A stretch of DNA of 64,000 nt, taken from assembly GCF_000427465.1 (NCBI RefSeq), contig NZ_ATYB01000014.1:2069570-2133569 (forward strand). Direction: 5' to 3'. Position numbers and translations under genes: made by a program. Positions within the stretch are counted from its first letter, which is position 1. Each line of letters begins with the position of its first letter. The notes under the pieces were generated by a model that was given only the letters and a program-made list of their open reading frames with translations, was not told the origin of the DNA and made no database searches. This stretch comes from Sinorhizobium arboris LMG 14919 (GTDB taxonomy: Bacteria; Pseudomonadota; Alphaproteobacteria; Rhizobiales; Rhizobiaceae). Shown here in pieces: positions 45,474-53,707 of the stretch.

Positions 45474-46619
45474 TCAAATGCATTCGGCGAAGAGCTTCTT
45501 AGCAGCATCGAGCGTCAGTTCGACGGGATTGCCGCCGGCCGTCGGATCGACGATCGCCATCTCGGCCATCTCGCCGATACGGTCCGTGCCGACGCCGAGT
45601 GCGGAAAGCTTGTCCGGCACCCCGAGTTCCTCCCGGAGCTGCAGCACATAGTCATAGAAACCGTCGAAGCCGCCCGCAATGCCGAGATAGGCGGCGGCGC
45701 GACCGATCTTCTCCTCGATCGCGGAGCGGTTGAATCGCAGGACCGGGGGCATCACCACGGCGTTGGTCATGCCGTGATGGGTGTTGTAGATCGCACCGAC
45801 GGGATGCGACAGCGAGTGGATCGCGCCGAGGCCCTTTTGGAAAGCGACCGCCCCCATGGCCGCCGCGCTCATCATATGGGCACGGGCTTCGAGATCCGCT
45901 CCGTCCCGGTATGCACGCGGCAGGTATTCCTTGACGAGCCGCATGCCTTCGAGCGCGATACCCGCCGACATCGGGTGATAGAAGGGAGACGAATAGGCTT
46001 CGAGGCAATGGGCAAAGGCATCCATGCCCGTGCCGGCGGTGATCACGTCAGGCATGCCTACCGTCAGTTCCGGATCGCAGATGGTGACGCCAGGCAGAAA
46101 CTTCGGATGGAAGATCACTTTCTTCACATGGCTTGCCGAATTGGTGATGACGCTGGCGCGCCCCACTTCGGATCCGGTACCGGCGGTTGTCGGAACGGCG
46201 ACGATCGGCGCGATGCCGTCGACGCTCGCGCGGGTCCACCAGTCGCCGATATCCTCGAAGTCCCAGACCGGCCGCGTCTGGCCGGCCATGAAGGCGACGC
46301 ACTTGCCCAGGTCGAGGCCCGAGCCGCCACCGAAGGCGACGACGCCGTCATGGCCGCCGTCACGGAACGCTTTCACGCCGGCTTCGAGGTTCCTGTCGGT
46401 CGGGTTCGGATCGACGTCCGCGAAGATCGCGCGTCCGAGGCCACCCGCTTCAAGAATATCGAGCGCCTGCTGCGTGATCGCCATCGGGGCAAGGCCGCGA
46501 TCCGTGATGAGCATCGGCTTCTTCATGCCGAGCGCCTTGCAGTGGTCGGCAAGCTCCTTGATCCGGCCGGCGCCGAACTTGACGGCGGTCGGATAGCTCC
46601 AGTTGGCGGTGATGGTCAT
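45474..46619 (-). CDS. Iron-containing (type III) alcohol dehydrogenase
   Basis: A 381-residue NAD(P)-dependent metal alcohol dehydrogenase: GGGSGLDLGKCVAFMAG near residue 95 is the dinucleotide loop, PTTAGTGSEVGRASVITN near 138, and the metal ligands lie in MDAFAHCLEAYSSP near 192 and GAIHSLSHPVGAIYNTHHG near 260. It interconverts alcohols and aldehydes. Its ATG overlaps the upstream aldehyde dehydrogenase stop by 4 bp, so in this operon the pair likely takes an alcohol group to an acid. Last gene before the terminator. Confidence 0.92.
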   Translation of the reverse strand: MTITANWSYPTAVKFGAGRIKELADHCKALGMKKPMLITDRGLAPMAITQQALDILEAGGLGRAIFADVDPNPTDRNLEAGVKAFRDGGHDGVVAFGGGSGLDLGKCVAFMAGQTRPVWDFEDIGDWWTRASVDGIAPIVAVPTTAGTGSEVGRASVITNSASHVKKVIFHPKFLPGVTICDPELTVGMPDVITAGTGMDAFAHCLEAYSSPFYHPMSAGIALEGMRLVKEYLPRAYRDGADLEARAHMMSAAAMGAVAFQKGLGAIHSLSHPVGAIYNTHHGMTNAVVMPPVLRFNRSAIEEKIGRAAAYLGIAGGFDGFYDYVLQLREELGVPDKLSALGVGTDRIGEMAEMAIVDPTAGGNPVELTLDAAKKLFAECI

Positions 46620-48001
46620 GCGGTCACTTTCTTCAGGTGGTAGGATTTCGGGCGGGTAAGGTTGTGGAAGCCGAGCACCGAGAGCGAGCCGCCCCGGCCG
46701 GTCTCCTTGACTCCGGTCCAGCACAGCGCCGGGTCGAGATAGTCAGCACGATTCATGAAAACCGTGCCGGTTTCGAGCTCACGACCGATCTGTGCGGCGC
46801 GCTCCGCATCCTTCGTCCAGAGCGACACGGTGAGACCGTACTGGCTGTCGTTCATCAACTCGATCGCCTCGGCGTCGCTCTTCACCTTCATGATGCCCAC
46901 GGCCGGCCCGAAAGTTTCCTCGCGCATGAACTCCATGGAATGATCGACATCGACAAGAACCTGCGGCGCCAGGTAGGCACCGCCGTCGTCCTGCGGGAAG
47001 AGCTTCGGGTCGATCAGCGCCTTGGCACCCCTGGAGATCGCATCGGCGATCTGATTGCGCACGGTTGCCGCAAAGCGCTTGTTTGCCATCGGTCCGAGCG
47101 TCGTATCGGGATCGAGGGGGTTGCCAAGTCTGTAATTCGAAACCCAGGCGACCGATTTCTCGACAAAGGCGTCATAGAGCGACTCATGCACATAGATGCG
47201 CTCGATGCCACAGCAGCACTGGCCGGAATTGTAGGTCGCGCCATCCATGAGGGTGTCGACGGCCGCGTCGAGATCGGCATCCTCCATCACATAGCCCGGA
47301 TCCTTGCCGCCGAGTTCGAGTCCGTGGCCGGTGAAAGTCCCGGCCGCCGCCCGCTCGATCGACCGGCCGCCTTCGACCGATCCGGTGAAGTTGATGAAGT
47401 CGAAGCTCTTGGCGGCAATCAGCGCCGCCGTCGTGTCGTGATCCAGAAAAAGATTCTGGAAAACGTCCGCCGGAACGCCCGCCTCGATGAAGGCGCGCAC
47501 CATGCGCTCGCCGACGAGGATCGTCTGGCTGGCGTGTTTGAGGATCACGGTATTGCCGGCCATCAGCGCCGGCGCGACCGTGTTGATCGCGGTCATATAG
47601 GGATAGTTCCACGGAGCGATAACGAAGACGACGCCATGCGGCTCGCGCTCGATGCGCCGTTCGAAGCGGTCACTCTCCTCCACGACGAGCGGCTTCAGCG
47701 CATCGGCGGCGATCGAGGCGACATAATTGGAGCGCTCGTTGAAGCCCTTGAATTCGCCGCCATAGCGCACCGGCCGACCCATCTGCCAGGCAAGTTCCGG
47801 CACGACCTCGTCAACCATCTCGTTAAGGCGAGCGACGCCGGCAAGCACCAGCTTCACGCGCTCCTCGAGCGGGCGCTTGGCCCAGGCCTTCTGCGCGAGG
47901 CGCGCATGTGCCACGGCCTGCCTGGCCAACTCCAGCGGCATTGCCGGGCGTTCGGCATAAACCTCGCCATTGACCGGCGATATACATTTGATCATCGTCA
48001 T
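46616..48001 (-). CDS. Aldehyde dehydrogenase family protein
   Basis: A 461-residue NAD(P)-dependent aldehyde dehydrogenase. PWNYPYMTAINTVAPALMAG near residue 130 binds the cofactor, the catalytic base Glu is in GLELGGKDPGYV near 230, the nucleophile Cys is in NSGQCCCGIERIYV near 265, and EETFGPAVGIMKV lies near 365. Substrate class is open. Similar proteins oxidise amino-aldehydes and succinic semialdehyde. It is coupled to the alcohol dehydrogenase and follows the glutamine-synthetase-like gene after a 191-bp gap filled by an intergenic repeat. Confidence 0.93.
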   Translation of the reverse strand: MTMIKCISPVNGEVYAERPAMPLELARQAVAHARLAQKAWAKRPLEERVKLVLAGVARLNEMVDEVVPELAWQMGRPVRYGGEFKGFNERSNYVASIAADALKPLVVEESDRFERRIEREPHGVVFVIAPWNYPYMTAINTVAPALMAGNTVILKHASQTILVGERMVRAFIEAGVPADVFQNLFLDHDTTAALIAAKSFDFINFTGSVEGGRSIERAAAGTFTGHGLELGGKDPGYVMEDADLDAAVDTLMDGATYNSGQCCCGIERIYVHESLYDAFVEKSVAWVSNYRLGNPLDPDTTLGPMANKRFAATVRNQIADAISRGAKALIDPKLFPQDDGGAYLAPQVLVDVDHSMEFMREETFGPAVGIMKVKSDAEAIELMNDSQYGLTVSLWTKDAERAAQIGRELETGTVFMNRADYLDPALCWTGVKETGRGGSLSVLGFHNLTRPKSYHLKKVTA

Positions 48002-48034
48002 GATCGTCTTCCTGTTCTCAATTCAGAATGAATT

Positions 48035-48184
48035 CCCCTCCCCAACCTCCTCCCCGAAATGGGGAAGGGCTTAACCTGCGGCACCGCTCCGCACACCAGT
48101 TGGGCCATGCCACTTGTGGAGGCATCGGCTTTCGGTAGGAGCGTGCCGCAACGTAGCCCCTTCCCTTGTGGGGAGGGGTTGGGG
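48035..48184. repeat. About 150-bp intergenic repeat with inverted ends inside the operon
   Basis: The ends CCCCAACCTCCTCCCC (48040-48055) and GGGGAGGGGTTGGGG (48170-48184) are near-perfect inverse complements, and the right end stops 8 bp short of the glutamine-synthetase-like stop. The interior has smaller hairpins and no reading frame. C-rich elements with such ends are common between rhizobial genes (recalled). A folded structure here could separate expression of the ligase from the two dehydrogenases. Confidence 0.65.
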
Positions 48185-48192
48185 ACGGGTGT

Positions 48193-49563
48193 TTACGCCC
48201 GTTCGAAACCGCGCGCCACCTCCCAGTCGGTCACCCGCCGGTCGTATTCCTGCTGCTCCCATTCCGCGGCGTGCACATAGTGATCGACAACCTCCTCGCC
48301 GAAGGCGGCGCGCAGCATCTTCGAACCGGACAGCGCCTGGGTCGCCTCTCTCAGCGTATGCGGAATCTCGCGCACTTCCTTGCCCTGATAGGCATCGCCC
48401 ACGAAAGGCGCCTCGAGTTCCATCTGGTTCTCTATGCCCGAGAGGCCCGCCGCGATCAGGGCGGCAAAGGCGAGGTAGGGGTTCAAATCGGAGCCGCCGA
48501 CGCGGCATTCGATCCGGATCGCCTTGCTGCCTTCGCCGCAGAGCCGATAGCCGGCGGTGCGGTTGTCCTTGCTCCAGATCGCCTTGGTCGGTGCAAAGGT
48601 ACCGGCCATGAAGCGTTTGTAGGAGTTGATATAGGGCGCCAGGAAATAGGTGACCTCGCTTGCATGGGCGAGCTGGCCCGCCACATAGTGGCGCATGAGA
48701 TCGGACATTCCATATTGCCCGTTCTTGTCGAAGAACAGCGGCGTTTCGCCGTCCTTGCTCCAGAGCGACTGGTGGATGTGCGACGAGGAGCCGGCGGCCG
48801 AGTAGTTCCACTTGGCAAGGAAGGTGATCGCCTTGCCGCGCTGCCAGGCGATTTCCTTGCAGCCGTTTTTGATGATCGCATGCCGGTCCGCCATCGTGAC
48901 GGCGTCGGCATAACGGACGTTGATCTCCTCCTGGCCGGCGGACGCCTCCCCCTTGGAATTTTCGACCGGGATCCCGGCGCCCTGCAGGCCGTTGCGGATC
49001 GCCCGCATCACGTCCTCTTCCTTGGTCGTCTGGAAGATGTGGTAATCCTCGTTGTAGCCGCTGACCAGCTGCAGGTCGCGATATCCCGAAAGCCTCGCAT
49101 CGTCATAGGACTGATCGAAGAGGAAGAATTCGAGCTCGCTGGCCATAAGGGCCTTGATGCCCATGGCTTCGAGGCGCGCCACCTGCTTCTTCAGGATGGC
49201 GCGCGGCGAATGCGGCACTTCCGCATGCGTGTGGTGGTCCAGCATGTCGCAGAGAACCAGCGCCGTGCCTTCCAGCCACGGGATGCGCCGGAGCGTGGAA
49301 AGGTCCGGCTTCATCGTATAGTCGCCGTAGCCTTTCTCCCAGCCTGTCGCCTTGTAGCCGGGAACGGTCTCCATCTCCATGTCTGTCGCAAGCAGATAGT
49401 TGCAGCTATGCGTTTCCTTCCATGCGCTTTCGACGAAGTACTCCGCATGAAAGCGCTTGCCCATCAGGCGGCCCTGCATGTCGACCTGGCAGGCGAGCAC
49501 CGTGTCGATCCGGCCCTCAGCCACGTCTCTCTTCAAATCATCGAATGTATAGTTCGCGCTCAT
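48193..49563 (-). CDS. Glutamine synthetase family ligase (PuuA/gamma-glutamylamide synthetase-like)
   Basis: A 456-residue GS-fold enzyme. The N-terminal beta-grasp domain includes DTVLACQVDMQGRLMGKRF. The catalytic barrel carries MASELEFFLFD near residue 145 (metal Glu), GQEEINVRYADAV near 215, GSSSHIHQSLW near 275, and SKAIRIECRVGGSDLNPYLA near 350. Unlike GlnA it lacks the C-terminal adenylylation-loop signature and sits with two dehydrogenases and a transporter. Such GS-like ligases join glutamate to amines (putrescine, isopropylamine, ethanolamine). The amine is unknown. An AGGA site precedes the ATG at 49563. dctP lies 95 bp upstream. Confidence 0.87.
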   Translation of the reverse strand: MSANYTFDDLKRDVAEGRIDTVLACQVDMQGRLMGKRFHAEYFVESAWKETHSCNYLLATDMEMETVPGYKATGWEKGYGDYTMKPDLSTLRRIPWLEGTALVLCDMLDHHTHAEVPHSPRAILKKQVARLEAMGIKALMASELEFFLFDQSYDDARLSGYRDLQLVSGYNEDYHIFQTTKEEDVMRAIRNGLQGAGIPVENSKGEASAGQEEINVRYADAVTMADRHAIIKNGCKEIAWQRGKAITFLAKWNYSAAGSSSHIHQSLWSKDGETPLFFDKNGQYGMSDLMRHYVAGQLAHASEVTYFLAPYINSYKRFMAGTFAPTKAIWSKDNRTAGYRLCGEGSKAIRIECRVGGSDLNPYLAFAALIAAGLSGIENQMELEAPFVGDAYQGKEVREIPHTLREATQALSGSKMLRAAFGEEVVDHYVHAAEWEQQEYDRRVTDWEVARGFERA

Positions 49564-49658
49564 GGGAAGGTCCTGGTTCCGGTCTCGTACCGGTAGAAAT
49601 TGTTCCGTCCGCATCCGGGGCCGCATTGCAGCCCCGGATGTGAGTTGCAGGGCAATGA

Positions 49659-50708
49659 TCAGCTGTAACGATAGGGCGGCCCGGCCTTCTCCATCGTCTC
49701 GCGGTACTTCTTCAAAATCTCTACGACCTTCGCCGCGCGCGGGCTCGTGGCGGCAATTTCGTCCCAGAATTTCAGGGCCTCCGCTTCTACCGTCTTCCAT
49801 TCCTCGTCCGGAATGGTCGTCAGTTCCAGCTTGGTGCCCTCGGCGCGCAACTTTGCCTCACCTCCCCAATACCAGTGCTGACGATAGTAATGGGAGGAGT
49901 CGATGCAGAGGCGGAACAGCGTCTGCAGATGCTCGGGCACCTCCTTCCACCGTGCGGAGTTCGCGAAAAACGACCCGCACCAGGCGCCGGAGATATTGTT
50001 CGTCAGGAAGTATTTGGTGACGTCCGCCCAGCCTACGGTGTAGTCCTCTGTGATCCCCGACCAGGCGAGGCCGTCGAGTTCGCCCGTCTGCATGGCGACC
50101 TGCACATCCTCCCAGGGCAGAGTGACCGGGACGATGCCGAAACGCGTCAGGAACTTGCCGGCGGTCGGGAAGGTGAAGATGCGCAGGCCCTTGAGGTCCG
50201 CAAGCGTCTTGATCGGCTTCACCGTTGCGAAGTTGCAGGGATCCCAGGATCCGGCCGAGAGCCACGTGACCCCTTCGACTTCGCCATAGGCCTCGGCCCA
50301 GATCTCGTTGAGGCCGTACTGATGGAACAGCGTCGGCACGTCGAGACTATAGCGTGAGGCGAAGGGGAAATAGCCGCCGAACACCTTGATGTCGACCGGC
50401 GATGCCATCGAGTCGTCATCGCTCTGGACTGCGTCGATCGTGCCGGCCTGCATGGCGCGGAACAGTTCGCCGGTCGGCACGAGCTGGTCGGCCGTGTAAA
50501 GGTCGATCTGCATCTCGCCGTTGGCGGCTTTGTTGAAAGCGTCGATCGCCGGCTTGATGACATGCTCGGCGAGCGCCGGGCCGGCATAGGTCTGCAGGCG
50601 CCAGGTGATCTTGCCCGATTGCGCACGTACTGCCGGGGCAGCAAGCGCAGTGGTTCCGGCCGCGGCGGCGAGCCCGGCCTTCTTCAGAAAGTCGCGTCTG
50701 TTGGTCAT
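49659..50708 (-). CDS. TRAP transporter solute-binding protein (DctP family), Tat signal
   Basis: A 349-residue periplasmic binding protein with a twin-arginine signal TNRRDFLKKAGLAAAAG ending near AVRA, and the DctP fold: ITWRLQTYAGPALAEHVIKP near residue 32, KGLRIFTFPTAGKFLTRFG near 160 with the Arg that usually binds a carboxylate, and TGELDGLAWSG near 205. It is of the class seen with unusual carboxylate or keto-acid substrates. ATG 50708 follows AGAGGGA. An in-frame TTG 27 bp upstream lacks support. Encoded after dctQ and dctM in the same operon, behind a GAAA-tetraloop hairpin at 50782-50797. Confidence 0.9.
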   Translation of the reverse strand: MTNRRDFLKKAGLAAAAGTTALAAPAVRAQSGKITWRLQTYAGPALAEHVIKPAIDAFNKAANGEMQIDLYTADQLVPTGELFRAMQAGTIDAVQSDDDSMASPVDIKVFGGYFPFASRYSLDVPTLFHQYGLNEIWAEAYGEVEGVTWLSAGSWDPCNFATVKPIKTLADLKGLRIFTFPTAGKFLTRFGIVPVTLPWEDVQVAMQTGELDGLAWSGITEDYTVGWADVTKYFLTNNISGAWCGSFFANSARWKEVPEHLQTLFRLCIDSSHYYRQHWYWGGEAKLRAEGTKLELTTIPDEEWKTVEAEALKFWDEIAATSPRAAKVVEILKKYRETMEKAGPPYRYS

Positions 50709-50804
50709 CGTTCGTTTCCCTCTGTTTTCGTTCAACGTGTACTTCTTCTCTGGAGCCCCCCATCGGAGGGGTACCCTCTTGCGGCGCGAAAGCGCCGGCT
50801 CCCG

Positions 50805-52130
50805 TCAGCCCCTTACATAGACATGATGCGGCAGCCACAGTGCGATCTCCGGGAACGCCGTGACGATCGCCAGCCCCACGATCATCACCAGGACGAAGGG
50901 GAGCACCGATTTGTAGATATCCGTCAGCGATATCTCCGGAGGAGCCATCGCACGCATCAGGAACAGATTGTAGCCGAAGGGCGGGGTCATGTAGGCGATC
51001 TGGCAGGTGATCGTGTAGAGCACGCCGTACCAGATCAGATCGAAGCCGAGGCTGCCGACGAGCGGTATGTAGAGCGGCGCGACGATGACCAGCATAGCCG
51101 TATCGTCGAGGAATGTGCCCATGATCAGATAGGAAATCTGCATCAGGATCAGCACTTCCCAAGGGCCAAGCCCCCACTTCTCCAAGAACAGGTACTCGAT
51201 TGCCTTGACCGCCCCGAGACCGTCGAATACCGCGCCGAAGCAGAGCGCCGCCAGGATGATCCACATGAACATGCAGGAAATTCCGAGCGTCTGTTCGATC
51301 GTCTTGTCGAAGACGGTCCATGTCAGGCGTCCCTTCCACCAGGCCGCAGCGAGCGCGGAAAGCGCCCCCACGGCCGAGCTCTCGACGAGGCTTGTGACGC
51401 CCATCACGAAAAGACCCATCATCAGGAAGAAGATCATGAAGGGCAGGATGCCGGCCCGCAGCAGCTTGAGCTTTTCGGCAAGCGGGATGTCGCGCTCCTC
51501 CTTCGGAAGCGCCGGCCCCAGATGCGGCTGGATCTTGCAGCGGACGATCACATAGATCGAAAACAGCAGTGCCAGCAGCAACCCCGGAAACACACCTGCC
51601 AGCCAGAGCTGGCCTACCGGCTGACGCGCGATCATGCCGTAGAGCACCAGCACCACGCTCGGCGGCACCAGGATGCCGAGCGAACTGCCCGCCTGGATGA
51701 CACCGGTAACCATCGTCTTGTCATAGCCGCGGCGCAGGAGCTCGGGGAGCGCAATGGTCGCGCCGATCGCCATCCCCGCGACGCTGAGCCCGTTCATCGC
51801 GGAAATGATGACCATCAGCCCGATGGTGCCGAGCGCAAGCCCGCCGCGCAAGCCGCCCATCCAGACGTGGAACATCTTGTAGAGATCCTCGGCGATTCCG
51901 GACTCCGAAAGCATGTAGCCCATGAAAATGAAGAGCGGCAAAGTGAGCAGCGGATACCATTTCATCAGCTTCATCGAGGCGGCGAAGGCCATTTCGAAGC
52001 CGCCATTGCCCCAGAGGAAGGCAGCCGAGACTGCGCCGACGACGCCGATCGCCGCGAAGACCCTCTGCCCGGTCAGCATCGTCATCATCATGGACGAGAA
52101 CATCATGAAGGCGATCATTTCGTAGCTCAT
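50805..52130 (-). CDS. TRAP transporter large permease (DctM family)
   Basis: A 441-residue inner-membrane protein with about twelve hydrophobic segments and DctM hallmarks: TLPLFIFMGYMLSESGIAED near residue 68, AMNGLSVAGMAIGATIALPE near 115, and GSSLGILVPPSVVLVLYGMI near 150. It drives uptake with the sodium or proton gradient, with the DctQ partner overlapping by 4 bp (ATGA) and DctP encoded just downstream. The longer frame upstream is inside dctQ and is not used. Confidence 0.94.
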   Translation of the reverse strand: MSYEMIAFMMFSSMMMTMLTGQRVFAAIGVVGAVSAAFLWGNGGFEMAFAASMKLMKWYPLLTLPLFIFMGYMLSESGIAEDLYKMFHVWMGGLRGGLALGTIGLMVIISAMNGLSVAGMAIGATIALPELLRRGYDKTMVTGVIQAGSSLGILVPPSVVLVLYGMIARQPVGQLWLAGVFPGLLLALLFSIYVIVRCKIQPHLGPALPKEERDIPLAEKLKLLRAGILPFMIFFLMMGLFVMGVTSLVESSAVGALSALAAAWWKGRLTWTVFDKTIEQTLGISCMFMWIILAALCFGAVFDGLGAVKAIEYLFLEKWGLGPWEVLILMQISYLIMGTFLDDTAMLVIVAPLYIPLVGSLGFDLIWYGVLYTITCQIAYMTPPFGYNLFLMRAMAPPEISLTDIYKSVLPFVLVMIVGLAIVTAFPEIALWLPHHVYVRG

Positions 52131-52636
52131 GCGATCGGCCTCCCCATCGCCCGGGCGAGGTCCTTGATGAAGATGGACGTCGCCTGCAGGAAGGTGAGCG
52201 CGACGCCGATCGTCATGACGATCTTGATCGGCGCCATGTAGGGCGACCAGCTCGAATAGCTGGTCTCGCCGTATTTCAGCGCATAGGCGGTGCTGGAAAC
52301 GCCCCCATAGAACAGGAAGCCCAGATAGACGAAGAGCATGAGGATGGTAATCGCATCGACCGCAGCACGCGTGCGCGCCGTCCAGCGTCCATAGACCAGG
52401 TCCATACGCACATGGCTGTCCAGCTGGAGCGAATAGGCCCCGCCCAGCAGGTAGTACGCCGCCATCACGAACTGGGCCATTTCGAGCGTCCAGAGCGACG
52501 GCAGCAGCCAGGCCTTCGATACGGACGAATAGAGCAGAATGCCCATCATCGCGAAGATCAGATACATGGTCGCTCGGCCGACGCATCGGTTGAATCCGTC
52601 GACCGCGCGCACATAGGTTTTCAAGTATTCAGGCAT
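52127..52636 (-). CDS. TRAP transporter small permease (DctQ family)
   Basis: A 169-residue membrane protein with four helices, including ATMYLIFAMMGILLYSSVSK near residue 20 and LEMAQFVMAAYYLLGGAYSL near 50, the pattern of DctQ subunits that pair with DctM. Its stop overlaps the dctM start. The 127-bp gap to the upstream hydrolase gene contains no terminator, so co-transcription is likely. Confidence 0.9.
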   Translation of the reverse strand: MPEYLKTYVRAVDGFNRCVGRATMYLIFAMMGILLYSSVSKAWLLPSLWTLEMAQFVMAAYYLLGGAYSLQLDSHVRMDLVYGRWTARTRAAVDAITILMLFVYLGFLFYGGVSSTAYALKYGETSYSSWSPYMAPIKIVMTIGVALTFLQATSIFIKDLARAMGRPIA

Positions 52637-52763
52637 CGCGGCGTCCTGCCCCGCGCGCGCCGTCAGGCCGAGGAAGCTCCTCTCCCATAGCTGCCGATCC
52701 GATCATGGGCTGCATTTCTCCTGTTCAATGTCATCACCGCGGCCTTGCCGCTCCCCGGGTCTT

Positions 52764-53537
52764 TTATTGTGCTGGAAGGGCCGCCACGCTCTTTGCGAGC
52801 AGCCCCGCCAGATAATCGGCCATGACCCTTTGGCCGATTTTATCGCGGATGAGGTCGTTGCGGATCTCGATCATGACGTTGGGCACGCCAAGGCGGATGC
52901 CGTATTCGATCAGGCTGTGCGTCACACCGTCAGCCGGTCCGTAAGGCTCGTTGCGGCGCACGTCGTATCCCGCCTCCCCGATCGCTGCGGCGGCAAGCAT
53001 GCGCTCCGCGAGCCGGCTGTCCGAGTCGTGCAGAATGCCCAACTCGACTGTCCGCGGCTTGCCGAAATAGATCGGCGTGAAACTATGCATGGTCACGAGA
53101 ACCGGCTGCCTGCCCGCGGCCTTGCGGTCTGCGACCGCACGCGTGACCGCCTCGTGAAACGGCAGGTAGATCTCGTCCACTCGCGACTGCCGCTCTGCCG
53201 CGGACATCGTCCTGTTGCCGGGCACCTCATAGACCTCGCTGAGGACTGGCATCGCCGCGTCGGACTCCGGCGGCCTGTTGCAGTCATAGGCGAGCCGCGA
53301 AAAGCGTTGGTGGATCAGCGTGCCGTCGAGCTTTTCGGACAACAATTGGGAGACCGCCAGCGCGCCGGGGTCCCAGGCGATATGGCTCTCGAGCGCATCC
53401 TTCGAAAGGCCGAGCGTTCCCAAACGTTCGGGCATGCGGTTGGAGGCATGCTCGCAGACGAAGAGGAATTCTCCCTTCGCCCCGGGATTCTCTATTGCGA
53501 CCGGTCCGCCCTCTGCCTGCGTCAAAATTCCCGTCAA
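52764..53537 (-). CDS. N-formylglutamate amidohydrolase family protein
   Basis: A 257-residue FGase-fold hydrolase: EFLFVCEHASNRMPE near residue 22 with the first metal His, FSRLAYDCNRPP near 78, VLVTMHSFTPIYFG near 145 and LGILHDSDSRLAERM near 165. Classical members (HutG/FGase) release formate from N-formylglutamate in histidine breakdown. No hut genes lie near. As first gene of a transporter/GS/dehydrogenase run it may instead cleave an N-acyl or gamma-glutamyl amide (inference). It starts at a TTG with GGGGAG 7 nt upstream. No ATG fits. Confidence 0.85.
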   Translation of the reverse strand: MTGILTQAEGGPVAIENPGAKGEFLFVCEHASNRMPERLGTLGLSKDALESHIAWDPGALAVSQLLSEKLDGTLIHQRFSRLAYDCNRPPESDAAMPVLSEVYEVPGNRTMSAAERQSRVDEIYLPFHEAVTRAVADRKAAGRQPVLVTMHSFTPIYFGKPRTVELGILHDSDSRLAERMLAAAAIGEAGYDVRRNEPYGPADGVTHSLIEYGIRLGVPNVMIEIRNDLIRDKIGQRVMADYLAGLLAKSVAALPAQ

Positions 53538-53572
53538 AACCGGCTCCCCAATGCCTCGTCAGACGATGATTA

Positions 53573-53588
53573 TGAAGAGAATTCTTCA
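53573..53588. promoter_or_regulatory. Palindrome 1 in the FGase-RpiR divergent promoter
   Basis: TGAAGA-GAAT-TCTTCA, perfect 6-bp arms with a 4-nt spacer. It lies 36 bp upstream of the amidohydrolase start codon. Shares the TGAA...TTCA ends and 16-bp length with the second palindrome. Probable operator of the divergent RpiR regulator. Confidence 0.5.
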
Positions 53589-53614
53589 CGAATGGGCAGG
53601 TGTCAATGAAAAAC

Positions 53615-53630
53615 TGAAACGATCTTTTCA
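53615..53630. promoter_or_regulatory. Palindrome 2 in the FGase-RpiR divergent promoter
   Basis: TGAAA-CGATCT-TTTCA, 5-bp arms, 16 bp long like palindrome 1. The two centres are 42 bp apart, four helical turns, so both would face the same side of the DNA. It lies 78 bp before the RpiR start codon. Confidence 0.5.
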
Positions 53631-53707
53631 AAATTGCGATTGACTCCGATTGTGACAGCGATGTTTAATTTCTTACAAGCTGGCAAAGACCGGCCGAGGG
53701 GCGAACA

